A stretch of 64,000 nucleotides of DNA, taken from assembly GCF_009765705.1 (NCBI RefSeq), contig NZ_LMUX01000007.1, positions 96,716-160,715 of the forward strand, read 5' to 3'. The stretch comes from Burkholderia sp. L27(2015) (GTDB taxonomy: Bacteria > Pseudomonadota > Gammaproteobacteria > Burkholderiales > Burkholderiaceae). The position numbers and the translations under genes were made by a program. A model generated the notes under the pieces. That model ran no database searches. It was not told the DNA's origin and saw only the letters and a program-made list of their open reading frames with translations. Positions 35,720 to 45,100 of the stretch are shown here, one piece after another. The stretch's first letter is position 1; every line of letters starts with the position of its first letter.

Positions 35720-37066
35720 ATGAGCAACGAACCAGTCGTCAATATCGCCGCGCGAGTTGAAGAGCAGCGGGTCGGGCGTTTCGCCATCACGCTGCTTGCG
35801 TGGTGTTTCATCGTCGTTCTGCTCGACGGCTACGACCAGATCGCCGTCGCGTTTGCGGCGCCGGCCCTGATCAAGGCGTGGCATGTCAAGGCCGGGGAGT
35901 TCGCCCAGGTCTTCGGGATCGGTCTATTCGGCGTACTGGTCGGTTCGCTGCTGCTCGGTTTCGTCGGCGACCGCCTGGGCCGCAAACGCACCATCATTTA
36001 TGGTTCGCTGTTCTTTGGCTTGCTGACGATGGCATGCGGCTGGGCGGCGTCGCTCGAACAGTTGACCGTGCTGCGCTTCCTCGCCGGGATCGGCATGGGC
36101 GGCGTCGTGCCCAACACCGTGGCGCTGGTCGCCGAATATGCACCGAAAGCCCGGCGAGCAACCTGGGTAACGCTGATGTTCTCGGGCTTCTCTGTCGGTG
36201 CCGGCGGCGGCGGGGCAGTATCGTCGTGGCTGTTGCCGCATTTCGGCTGGCCGGTCATCTTCCTGATCGGCGGGGCGAGCGCGGTGCTGATCGCGTGCTT
36301 GTCGTTCGTTGTGCTACCGGAATCGATCCGCTTCATGGTGATCAAGCAGCGTGACCCGCGGCAGATCGCGCGGCTGGCGAGCCGGCTTGATCCGAGCCGG
36401 CCGGTGCCGCCCGATGCAGTCTTCGTACTCGACGACGAAACGCGGCTCACACGGACCGGGCCGTGCGCGCTGTTCGGCGGCTCCTTACACTATGTGACAC
36501 CGCTCTTGTGGGTGGTCTTCATCCTGAATTCGCTTGCGCTGCACTTCCTGCAGAACTGGCTGCCGCTGCTGTTTGGCATGACGAGCCTCAACCCCGAACG
36601 TGCGGCGCAGGCGGCAATGATGTTCCCACTCGGCGGTACGATAGGCGCGCTGGTGCTAAGCCGCTTCGTCGACCGCCACGGCATGACGGCGATCGTCGCC
36701 CTGGCGGTACTGGGCTGCCCGATCGCCGCGTCGCTCGGTATCGAGATGCCACCCGCACTGCTGTTTGCGACGGTATTCATGAGCGGCGTCTGCGTCATAG
36801 GCACCCAGTTCGGCCTCTATGCGCTCGCCGGCATTATTTATCCGACCACGCTGCGTTCGTCCGGCGTCGGCGCCGCGATCGGCATCGGCAAGCTCGGCTC
36901 GGTGGCCGGCTCGATGCTGGGCGGTGTGCTGCTTGCCATGCATTTGCCGATTGGCAGGCTGTTTGTCGATGTATCGGTCGTGTTCGTATTCATTGCGCTG
37001 TTCTCCGTGATGCTCGGCTGGTCACGCCGGGAGGGCACCAGGGCACCGCAGCCTAGCGTGAGCTGA
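35720..37066 (+). CDS. MFS transporter, aromatic acid:H+ symporter (AAHS) type
   Basis: 448-aa major facilitator with 12 predicted transmembrane segments. The AAHS signature in TM1 (LLDGYDQIAVAFAAPAL) and the loop 2-3 motif (GFVGDRLGRKRT) are present, as is the AGIGMGGVVPN segment in TM4. Carriers of this family import benzoates, protocatechuate and similar acids by proton symport. ATG 35720 follows GGAGCACCA. It belongs with the porin upstream and presumably feeds the divergent catabolic operon. Confidence 0.92.
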   Translation: MSNEPVVNIAARVEEQRVGRFAITLLAWCFIVVLLDGYDQIAVAFAAPALIKAWHVKAGEFAQVFGIGLFGVLVGSLLLGFVGDRLGRKRTIIYGSLFFGLLTMACGWAASLEQLTVLRFLAGIGMGGVVPNTVALVAEYAPKARRATWVTLMFSGFSVGAGGGGAVSSWLLPHFGWPVIFLIGGASAVLIACLSFVVLPESIRFMVIKQRDPRQIARLASRLDPSRPVPPDAVFVLDDETRLTRTGPCALFGGSLHYVTPLLWVVFILNSLALHFLQNWLPLLFGMTSLNPERAAQAAMMFPLGGTIGALVLSRFVDRHGMTAIVALAVLGCPIAASLGIEMPPALLFATVFMSGVCVIGTQFGLYALAGIIYPTTLRSSGVGAAIGIGKLGSVAGSMLGGVLLAMHLPIGRLFVDVSVVFVFIALFSVMLGWSRREGTRAPQPSVS

Positions 37067-37176
37067 ACGCTACGCTCGGCCCTGCGGGGCGGGCGCCGCC
37101 CGCGAAGAGACGGGCTGGCGGCGAAGCCGGAATCCTCAAGTTCATTGATCGAATATCGCTATAGACAGATGCAAAT

Positions 37177-37191
37177 TTATTGATTCCGCGC
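37177..37191 (+). promoter_or_regulatory. Candidate regulatory motif shared with 34443-34457
   Basis: The sequence TTATTGATTCCGCGC here matches TTATTGATTCCACGC at 34443-34457 in 14 of 15 positions. Both lie 145-172 bp upstream of a transport gene (second MFS carrier and porin). It may be a binding site of the cluster regulator; the evidence is only the repetition. Confidence 0.35.
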
Positions 37192-37348
37192 AGATACCGG
37201 AAGGGATAGCATGGCGTACCAATGGGACGCGCCCTTTCCCGGTATCAGTCCGAAATCGGCGGCCATACACATCTTGGCGCCGCACGGTCCGGCTCTGTCA
37301 TTCGGATCGCCGCTGTGCAAGCTGGACTAACCAGGTACTGGAAGACAC

Positions 37349-38737
37349 ATGCAAGAAACGCAGACCTTCAACATCGGGCAACTGGTGGAAGAACAGAGAA
37401 TCGGACGCTTCGCCATAGGGCTGTTGCTGTGGTGTTTCCTCGTGATGGCGATGGACGGTTACGATCAGACGGCGGTGTCTTTTGCCGCACCGGCGATCGT
37501 AAGGGACTGGCACGTTAATCGTGCCGGCTTCGGGCCCGTGTTCGGTGCCGGCTTGTTCGGCACCTTGATCGGCTCCTTCGTGTTCGGCACCTTGGGCGAC
37601 CGGCTGGGCCGCCGGCAGGCCATCATCCTCGGCGGCTTCGTGTTCGGCGCGCTCACGCTCGCCTCGGTGTGGGCCGGGTCGCTGCAGCAGTTGATGCTGC
37701 TGCGCTTTCTCGCCGGCCTCGGCATGGGCGGCGTGGTGCCTAATGCCGTCGCGCTGGTGGCAGAATACGCGCCCAAGCGGCTACGCGCGACATGGGTGAC
37801 CTTGATGTTCTCCGGCTTTTCGATCGGCGCGGGGACCGGCGGCTTCGTCTCGTCCGCGTTGATCGGCCGCTACGGCTGGCCCGTCATGTTCATAGTCGGC
37901 GCGGCGGGATCGCTAGGCGTCTCGCTGCTGCTGATATTCGTACTGCCTGAATCGATCAAGTTTCTCACGGTCAAGCGACGCGCTCCCGCCGTAGTCGCGC
38001 GCCTCGTTAGACGCCTCAGACCCGAACTTATTATTCCAAGCGATGCGCAATTCGTTGCAGAAGAAACGCCGACGAAGACGCATTTCGCACCGAAACAGAT
38101 TTTCTCGGACGGCCTGCGCTACATCACGCCACTGTTGTGGATCGTCTTCATCAGTAATTCGATGGCGCTGTATTTCCTGCAGAACTGGTTGCCGATTCTC
38201 ATCGAGGGTATCGGCGTTGCGCCTAAGGATGCCGGCATAGTCACCGCCATGTTTTCCGTCGGGGGCGTGATCGGCGGCTTGATTCTGTGCCGCTTTGTCG
38301 ATCGCCACGGTGTGCTTGCCATTATCTCGTTGCCGGCCATCGGTTGTCCCGTAGTCGCGCTGCTAGGGCACAGCATGTCGGAAGGGCTGCTGGTCGCAGC
38401 GGTGTTCGCAACCGGTTTCTGCGTGGTCGGCGCGCAATACGGGCTGTATGCGGTGGCGGGTATGATCTATCCGACTCACTTCCGTTCGGCGGGCGTCGGC
38501 ACTGCGATTTCGGTGGGCAAAATCGGCTCGGTATGTGGCCCCGTGATCGGCGGCCTGCTCCTGGCGACCCATCTTCCCTCGACGCAGTTGTTCTACGCCG
38601 CGGCGGTGCCGTTCGTGGTCGCCACGGTATTTTCGACCTGGCTAGCCATGCTGTACCGCGCAAAATTCGGCGCGGGTCATGCGTCGCCCCCCTCTCGCGC
38701 GACGCCTATCTCGCCCCAATCCGTACTCGGCGATTAA
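37349..38737 (+). CDS. MFS transporter, aromatic acid:H+ symporter (AAHS) type, paralogue
   Basis: 462-aa paralogue of the preceding carrier, with the same motifs (AMDGYDQTAVSFAAPAI, GTLGDRLGRRQA, AGLGMGGVVPNAVALVAEYA) and high similarity over the whole length. The 282-bp gap to the first carrier and a shared 15-bp upstream motif with the porin promoter region suggest its own promoter. Two such carriers imply two related substrates, or two affinities. It is the last backbone gene before the island boundary. Confidence 0.92.
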   Translation: MQETQTFNIGQLVEEQRIGRFAIGLLLWCFLVMAMDGYDQTAVSFAAPAIVRDWHVNRAGFGPVFGAGLFGTLIGSFVFGTLGDRLGRRQAIILGGFVFGALTLASVWAGSLQQLMLLRFLAGLGMGGVVPNAVALVAEYAPKRLRATWVTLMFSGFSIGAGTGGFVSSALIGRYGWPVMFIVGAAGSLGVSLLLIFVLPESIKFLTVKRRAPAVVARLVRRLRPELIIPSDAQFVAEETPTKTHFAPKQIFSDGLRYITPLLWIVFISNSMALYFLQNWLPILIEGIGVAPKDAGIVTAMFSVGGVIGGLILCRFVDRHGVLAIISLPAIGCPVVALLGHSMSEGLLVAAVFATGFCVVGAQYGLYAVAGMIYPTHFRSAGVGTAISVGKIGSVCGPVIGGLLLATHLPSTQLFYAAAVPFVVATVFSTWLAMLYRAKFGAGHASPPSRATPISPQSVLGD

Positions 38738-38920
38738 GAGCGGAATCGACACGTCGATCGCCTCATGCCGCTGCGCCACGGCACTTATTCGATTTGCCTT
38801 CGGCGAGCGGTTCAGGCACCTGAGGGGTCGCGGCGGCGGATTGTCCTCCAGCAGGCCGGGGCCCATCTCGAACTGAATCTGCCGCGTCGCTAAGCGCCTA
38901 TGAATGGACGTGAAAAAACA

Positions 38921-38956
38921 AAAAACCCGCAGAATCATCGATTCCACGGGTTTTTT
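38921..38956. terminator. Bidirectional intrinsic terminator
   Basis: A hairpin with an AAAAACCCG arm and a CGGGTTTTTT arm encloses an inner GAATC/GATTC stem, with one 2-nt mismatch and an ATC loop. The A-run on the left and T-run on the right make it work in both directions. It lies about 180 bp after the second MFS gene and marks the end of the backbone transcription unit. Confidence 0.8.
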
Positions 38957-38987
38957 GGACACCACCGAACGGTGGCGCATTACATTT

Positions 38988-39004
38988 TGGTGCGGCTGCA
39001 GGAA
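38988..39004 (-). other. Candidate attL: tRNA 3'-end fragment
   Basis: Read on the minus strand this 17-mer is TTCCTGCAGCCGCACCA. That is what the last bases of a tRNA would look like: acceptor strand CAGCCGC, discriminator A and CCA. No T-loop or other tRNA part follows, so this is not a tRNA gene. A bare tRNA 3' end at the edge of a defence/mobile region is the usual scar of a tyrosine integrase, with the intact tRNA at the far end. No second copy is visible in the window, so this remains a candidate. Confidence 0.45.
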
Positions 39005-39624
39005 CAAAATTATTCAGGGAGAGCCCTTTAAAATAAAGATCCTAGCCGCTCCACCATTTCTGCATGCCCCCAAAAATGCCCCCAATTTTCGGGAACACTT
39101 TGGTTCGATTGCCAGTTCAAGTTCAACGTCCAAACCAATAGAACGCGGCACTCACGGCGACGCCTGGCCGATGAACGCTATTGTACCGTGCTGCACCACA
39201 CTGGACGAGTGAGGCATCAGAGGCGCTCCACGGCCTTATGCTACAAGCATAATGGCAAGCGAGCGACCAACCCTAGCAGGCTACTGAAATACCTTGTGGA
39301 TGCACGCGAGGAAAATTTCTCGGCCTCTCAAAACGCTTCACAAGCGTCTCGCGCGATATGGGTAAGGGGTGAGGTACGCTGGAAATTCGCCTTGTAAACC
39401 TTATAAAAACAGTTTTTCAGCAGTCTGTTAGACTAAGGGGCAATCCGGCTGTCCCGCCCATGCGCATCATCTCTCGCTTCTGCTGTCTTGCGCCGTCGCT
39501 GCGGCGGCAATCACAAACCAAGCGCACACCATCCCGCTGAACAACGCTGCGGTCGCCTCGCCCAATTTCTACAGTGCTGCTGATGGTGCGGGGGTGCAGC
39601 ACGGATGATCGACGACGCCCGCGA
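39005..39624. repeat. Gene-poor stretch with ATGCCCCC direct repeats
   Basis: About 620 bp without a supportable gene. Two direct copies of ATGCCCCC (39064-39071 and 39076-39083), separated by AAAA, resemble short repeats often seen next to island integrase sites. The frame around 39460-39608 reads like a hydrophobic leader plus short tail but has no start codon or ribosome-binding site. The rest shows only short overlapping frames. Confidence 0.5.
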
Positions 39625-40230
39625 CTAATACCCCCATTCTTCATGCCGTACCGGCAAGCGATTCAACTCATCCCTCACCTGCCGCCACTGCGGCATGAAC
39701 CGATCCATCAACGACTGAAACCGTGCATTGTGAGTCGGCTCGATCAGATGCAGCAACTCATGCACGAGGATGTACTCCAGGCAATCTCACGGTTTTTTAG
39801 CCAAATCCGTATTCAGCCGAATATTGTCGGACACCGGGTTGCAGCTTCCCCACTTCGTTTTCATGTGCTGAACCAGGATCCTTCCAGCCTTGACACCCAG
39901 TAACGGCTCGCATTTCTCCAGCAACGGCGGTACGGCGGCCCGAAGTTGCTCCCGATACCATGATTCAAGCACCTCACGGCGCTCGTTTGCATCACTCCCG
40001 GGGCGCAAACCTAGTTCGAGCGTGGAATGCTTCAGCTTCGCCGTCGGTGCCGCATCGGTTTCCACAATACGCAACAGGTAACGCTTTCCCCAGACGTAGT
40101 GGCTCTCCCGATCCAGATATTCACGGGCTGTCTCCCGTTCCTGCGAAAGCAGCTTGCGCTGTTGTCGCCTGATCCAGTCCAGCCGGGTAATGGCATAACG
40201 CGGATGTACGGGTATTCGCTTGTTCGGCTG
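39625..40230 (-). pseudogene. Broken DUF45/YgjP-like zinc metallopeptidase
   Basis: Remnant of a SprT/YgjP-like (DUF45, M48-type) metallopeptidase of the kind often found beside restriction systems. Reading downward from 40230, one frame gives RLDWIRRQQRKLL, HYVWGKRYLLRIVE, TKWGSCNP and NTDLAKKP, then a TGA at 39787-39789. The same frame then continues with YILVHELLHLIEPTHN (zinc motif HELLH) to a TAG at 39625-39627. The single in-frame stop just before the zinc motif kills the enzyme. The 5' end is also lost: a TAG sits at 40231-40233 and no start codon or N-terminal domain is found. Confidence 0.8.
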
Positions 40231-40605
40231 CTATCCTCCGTCTCGGCCGCAAGCGCGGTTTTCGCGTGCAACGCCGAGCATGGCTGTACCGCTGAGGAAT
40301 AGTCGATGCCTGCGAACATCAGCCCACTAGCCGCTAAATAGTGTTTTGAAAGTATCTTTCTCGGTACCGGCGCCCATGAATGATCTCTCGACTCGCGCGC
40401 GATTCGGTCTAGGGCGTGCTTCATGGAGTGCTTGAATTTATCGATATAGAAAATCGGCTGTGCGGCACCAAGTGGAAAGAACCTCATTCGCGTGCGGAAT
40501 CGGCCAGCGCAGATAGGCCAGGTCGAGTAGATTTTCAATAGGTTCGACGTTCACACGGAATTACCTAATAATCGTGCGCGACGATCTCGCAAGGAGGAAC
40601 GGGCG
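40231..40605. other. Decayed sequence, no intact gene
   Basis: About 375 bp upstream of the metallopeptidase remnant. On the minus strand a short frame from GTG 40553 reads VNVEPIENLLDLAYLRWPIP and stops within 40 codons. Continuing in another frame gives a protein-like stretch (KHALDRIARESRDH). This looks like frameshifted remains of a gene that I cannot identify, not an intact one. Confidence 0.4.
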
Positions 40606-41013
40606 TCAGTCTGGCTTCCCTAGCCTGGCTTTCAGCCGGAAAAGTCGCCAACTGATGACCCAAACATACAATGCAAGAACCAACGACATGACCACCACCA
40701 AGACGATTGCAGTACGGATGGCATCGTAACGCTTTAGCTGTGCAAGCCAGTCGGCCCGATATCCGGCGAGACTATCGGAACAAATAGTCCAGGCATCTGG
40801 CAGGAACACGATGGCGACGGCAACGGCCAGAACGCCCAATGGAAGAGCCTTACCGAAGAGCTTCACCGCGACTTCACGCCGTGCCGCAATATTGTCGTGA
40901 TAGAAGCGCTTGGGCTCGATATCGAGCGTTTTCATGAGCTCTGGATACCACAGGCTGTACAGTATGGTGACGACGGTAGCAAGCAGTGAGGCTGCGGCGA
41001 GGAGATCTCCCAT
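40606..41013 (-). CDS. Hypothetical small membrane protein
   Basis: 135-aa protein with three probable transmembrane segments: residues 5-23 (LAAASLLATVVTILYSLW), 57-72 (LGVLAVAVAIVFLPDA) and 102-122 (TAIVLVVVMSLVLALYVWVI). Between the first two lies a charged segment (DIEPKRFYHDNIAARREVAVKL). No family is recognised. It follows the 193-aa gene by 19 bp on the same strand, so the two form a two-gene unit at the edge of the island. Membrane proteins paired with a small soluble protein are common in defence and toxin-immunity modules, but nothing here proves that. Confidence 0.7.
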   Translation of the reverse strand: MGDLLAAASLLATVVTILYSLWYPELMKTLDIEPKRFYHDNIAARREVAVKLFGKALPLGVLAVAVAIVFLPDAWTICSDSLAGYRADWLAQLKRYDAIRTAIVLVVVMSLVLALYVWVISWRLFRLKARLGKPD

Positions 41014-41032
41014 TATTGTCGGCCTCGACTTA

Positions 41033-41614
41033 TCACTGCGGACGAGGTGCTACAAGCGGCAGATTGAACTTTACGCGCAGGCGCTCGTATGAAGACGGGT
41101 TGATCTCGAATGTAGCAACGCTGCCCTTTTTCCTCGCTACTGGCGGTAGATTGCCGTCAATGCTGGCGAGTATCCTGTTTAGTTCGTCGACAAGATTCTG
41201 ACTCTGGATCACGAGATAGTAAACCCCTCCCTCCTCCTCGCACTCTGCCCGGGCAAGTAACGTTGTAAGGGTTTGGTCGACGAAGCTGCGCATTTGGTAC
41301 TGATATTTCGACATGACCGCGCGGATCAACGATCGGCTTTCGGTTGCGCTAGTCTGAAACAAGTTTGAGACTCTCTGCTCATCAGGGATGACCCCGCCGA
41401 AAGCGTGCGCTATCAAGAGAGAAAGTCGAAACTCGAGGAAGTCGCTTCCCCGCTTCAGCACCTTTTGCCCTCGGAACATCGCGATGTACTCATCCAAAGC
41501 GGCAGCTGAGTAGGCTGCCAACGTCTGTTCGAGATCTGCATCGGCGCAGCCAAGGATAGTGGCAAGATCTTGCCGCGCAGTGCCGTCAAATCCAATGGTT
41601 GTAGTAATTTCCAT
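41033..41614 (-). CDS. Hypothetical protein, possible partner of the membrane protein
   Basis: 193-aa mostly helical soluble protein without signal peptide or recognised domain. The middle (residues 55-130) is amphipathic and the C-terminal third contains a strand-rich segment (GGVYYLVIQSQNLVDEL, then KGSVATFEINPSSYERL). ATG 41612-41614 is preceded by a weak purine-rich stretch. The stop lies 19 bp from the start of the membrane protein gene. Divergent, 522 bp away, is the NACHT-like gene, so it could also be related to that system. Function unknown. Confidence 0.7.
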   Translation of the reverse strand: MEITTTIGFDGTARQDLATILGCADADLEQTLAAYSAAALDEYIAMFRGQKVLKRGSDFLEFRLSLLIAHAFGGVIPDEQRVSNLFQTSATESRSLIRAVMSKYQYQMRSFVDQTLTTLLARAECEEEGGVYYLVIQSQNLVDELNRILASIDGNLPPVARKKGSVATFEINPSSYERLRVKFNLPLVAPRPQ

Positions 41615-42136
41615 GGTCTCTCTCTTGTTTTCATTTTAATGTGGACATTTTTCCCGGGCGCCGCAAGCAGGTACCGCGTGCTAATGTCTGCGCGGGGCAG
41701 GCAAGCTGACCGACCGCAGCGATATATTAACTGCTAAGGAAAATCTGCAAAACTCGTTTCGGTGTGTAGGTCTTTCGCTGCGGGCTTGGCATCAGCGTTA
41801 GGGACGCGTTGGTCGGTTGATCGAGTGGCACGCGGTTTCCAACAGAATCGGCTAGTAAGGAGCATGCGAATTGCTCGTAAGCGACCATTCGCGACCGACA
41901 AGGTCCGCGGGCAACCTCGATGAAAAGCACTTGTAGACACGAATCAGCTTCCCACGAGGTAACTCTGATGCATTGTTAGGCTGCCCTCACAGCGACTAGA
42001 AAAACGCGCAATTCTATAAAATATCAGCGAGGCTTTGATCAAAAATACGGCTCCGTGCGACACATAATCTATCCATCCGGCTAGAATCGGTCCCGTTAAG
42101 GGATGCTCAATAACAGTAGTAATTTTTTTCGCCAAA
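41615..42136. promoter_or_regulatory. Divergent intergenic region
   Basis: 522 bp between the hypothetical pair (minus strand) and the NACHT-like gene (plus strand). Short frames on the minus strand (for example 41727-41940) have no family features and are not called. Promoters in both directions are expected. No clear palindrome was seen. Confidence 0.5.
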
Positions 42137-45100
42137 ATGATCGAGCGCCAGGTTCAACAAATTTTCCCTAAGCCAGCTCAAGATGCGATCAGCGTGCGGA
42201 TCGGGTTCTCGGACTTCCTGTCGCGGTCCAACATAGTGCTGCTTGGTGAACCGGGCGCAGGCAAAACGTATCTTTTCAAGATGGCTGCGGAAGCAGCCGG
42301 TGGAAGATACATGACGGTTCGCCAGTTCCTTAACGTCCCACCGAACTGGGCAAACGACCATATTTTCATCGATGCCCTTGACGAGAAGCGCGGCGGCCGC
42401 GGTGATGACGATATTATTGATGCGCTGGTTCAGAAGCTTTTTGCAAGCCCGCCCGCCGCGCTCCGGATTTCTTGTCGGGAGCGCGACTGGCTGGGTGAAT
42501 CTGACCTTGAGGCGTTCCAGCCGTACTTCGAAGCACACGACAGCGTAACGGTACTGGCCCTGCATGCGCTGCGGCCCGAGGAACAGCGAGAAGTGTTGGA
42601 ATCCCGGGGCTTGCATGATGTCGACTCCTTTCTTGAAGAGGCCAACCGCCGGGAGCTGGGTGAATTTCTCCGCAATCCCCAGAATTTGCTTATGCTTGCC
42701 GAGGTAGTAGCAAAAAATGACAGTTGGCCCTCTACCCGGGCAGAGCTATTTCAGAAATCGACGCAGCTGTTGCTGTCTGAGCATAACAAGGCACACCTTC
42801 GCAAAGATGGGTACGGTCCGGAAGACTTGCGGTCGACGGCCGGTGCGCTTTGCGCTTTGCGGCTAATAAGTGGTGTCGAAGGCCTCGGAATTGATGAGCA
42901 GAGTACGGACGCCGAGTTTCCGGGCTTCGGAACCATTCCGTTCCTCGAAAAGGATAAGATCCGCGCCGCTTTACGTCGTCCCGTATTCGTGTCTACGACC
43001 GACGGAGCCGGTGTGGACTACATACATCGGACCACCGCTGAGTATCTAGCGGCTCAGTGGCTAGCCTCGAAGATGAATCACGGCCTCCCGATAACCCGCG
43101 TAACGGCGCTATTAGGCTTGGATGGTCGCCCCGCGACAGAATTACGTGGGCTACATAGTTGGCTGCCAGTCTTCGCCCCGAAGTTTGCGCATCTATTCAT
43201 CGACGCAGATCCATACGGTGTTTTCGTCTATGGCGACGCCGCATTGCTCTCCTCGGAAGCTCGAGTTCATCTTCTTAGCGCCCTCAGTGACCTATCGCGT
43301 CGCGACCCCTGGTTTCGGAGCGACGACCAATCACGGGAGCGACTTGCAGCGCTGTGTGATCCGGCGATGGATGACGCATTCAGATCAATCCTCCGTCTAG
43401 CCGAACCTAATCATGCGATGCGCCTGCTCGTACTTGAAGCGTTAGCAGCCGGTAATATCTCACGAGGTCTTTTGATTGACGTCGCCAGTGTACTGATCGA
43501 CACAACCGGAGGGCTCAGCGAGCGTCGAGCAGCCTTGAGGGCCTTGTTAACTGGTGGCGATGAAGGTAAGCGGTTTGTCGCCGATGCATGCAAAGGCGCA
43601 ATAGGCTGGACCTCAGATGCGTTCTATTTGCGAGCCGAGGCGATATCCAGTTTGTACGGGGAGGCATTTGGTCCCTCTGATGTCATCACCTTGTTGACGC
43701 GGCTCCAGATTGCGAGTGAAGACGTGTCGAGGAGCGTGCAGACCTGGATGCTTACCGAAAGCGTTCCTGCGGACGATGCGTCAGTCATCCTGGATGGCGT
43801 ACCTCCGCCGGTACGCGATAACGAAAACTCCCGAAGGGTTGGGCGTAACGCCTCGACGGTTTCGAATGTTTTGACGATGCTGTTGATTCAAGTTCTTAAG
43901 GATTCAACGAGACCATCTGGAGCCAAGCTCTGGATTTGGCTATCGAACCTGACTTCCTACGACGGCCCAAGCGCATTAGCGGAGCATTTGAGGACCGCGC
44001 TTCTGAATAATAAAATGCTCCTGCTTGACGCACTAGACGAGGGAATCAGAACGCTATCAGTGAACGAAAACTGGTGGAAAATGCTGAATGACCTTAGAAG
44101 AAAGACGCAAAATACCTTGAGTGATCAGGAGATGCTGTACAGGCTCGTTGCACAATTGGCCGACTTAAATGCGGACGCGACCAAGGCTGCCAACGTATAT
44201 GAAGCCGCCCTTTCACTCGCTTGCCTGTCCCCAACTGAAAATGTTGCACTTTTTGAGCTGCTGTATGCTGAGGGCGAGCGGGCAGATCTAAGGGAAGTCC
44301 GCGAGCGTGCGCTCGTCAGCGAGATTTCTCAATGGCGAATCGACGACGCACAGCGAAAGTCGCGCCAGTTCGACGCGGATCTAGTCTCGAATAAGCAGAT
44401 TCGGCACTCCTTCGGTCAAAACGAACAAGCAATCCGTGAAGGATTGCTGCTCAATTGGTTGGGCTGGATCGCGCAGGCGTATTTCGCGCAACTGAGCGAG
44501 GTGAGTCATGAGTCGCCACCGCGCCAAAGGTTAACTGCCTTACTCGGCGAAAAATACACTTCTGCTGCCTTGCTCGGCATGGCAACAGTTTTAGCTCGCC
44601 CAGATCTCCCTACAATCGACGCCGTTGGCAAAGCGGACGTGCAAGGCAGCATTCGGGCATGGTGGCTCGCAGTGATTGCCGCCCTCGATGAACGGTGGAA
44701 CGACAATCCGTCGCTTGACGGCCTCAGTGACGAGCTCATATCAACAGCGATCGCGATCAACCTTGTCTGCCCTACCGAAGAACGGCAAGGAAACACGATT
44801 CGTTCGCTTTCACATAGCTGGGCGAATGCGACGTTGAAACAGCGTCCCGAGCTGGTTCGCGATGCATATGTTGCTGTCGCCGCAGCCGGTTTGGATGCGG
44901 GTCTTCCGCACGTGCATGGGCTGCACGAATTGCGCTGGAAAACTGAGCTTTCGCAGTATCGCTCGGCCATCGGGTTTCAACTGTTAAGGCGTTATCCCAA
45001 TGCACCCGCGCAACAACTTCAACAGCTTCTCGAATGCGCTTGCTCGGACTCGCAGATGCACGCCGACTTCTTGCGTCTCGCCCGAGATACCCTTGCGCCC

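Noticed and set aside
38988..39060. Complete tRNA gene on the minus strand
   Set aside because: Only the last 17 nt look like a tRNA; no T-loop, anticodon arm or D-arm can be found.
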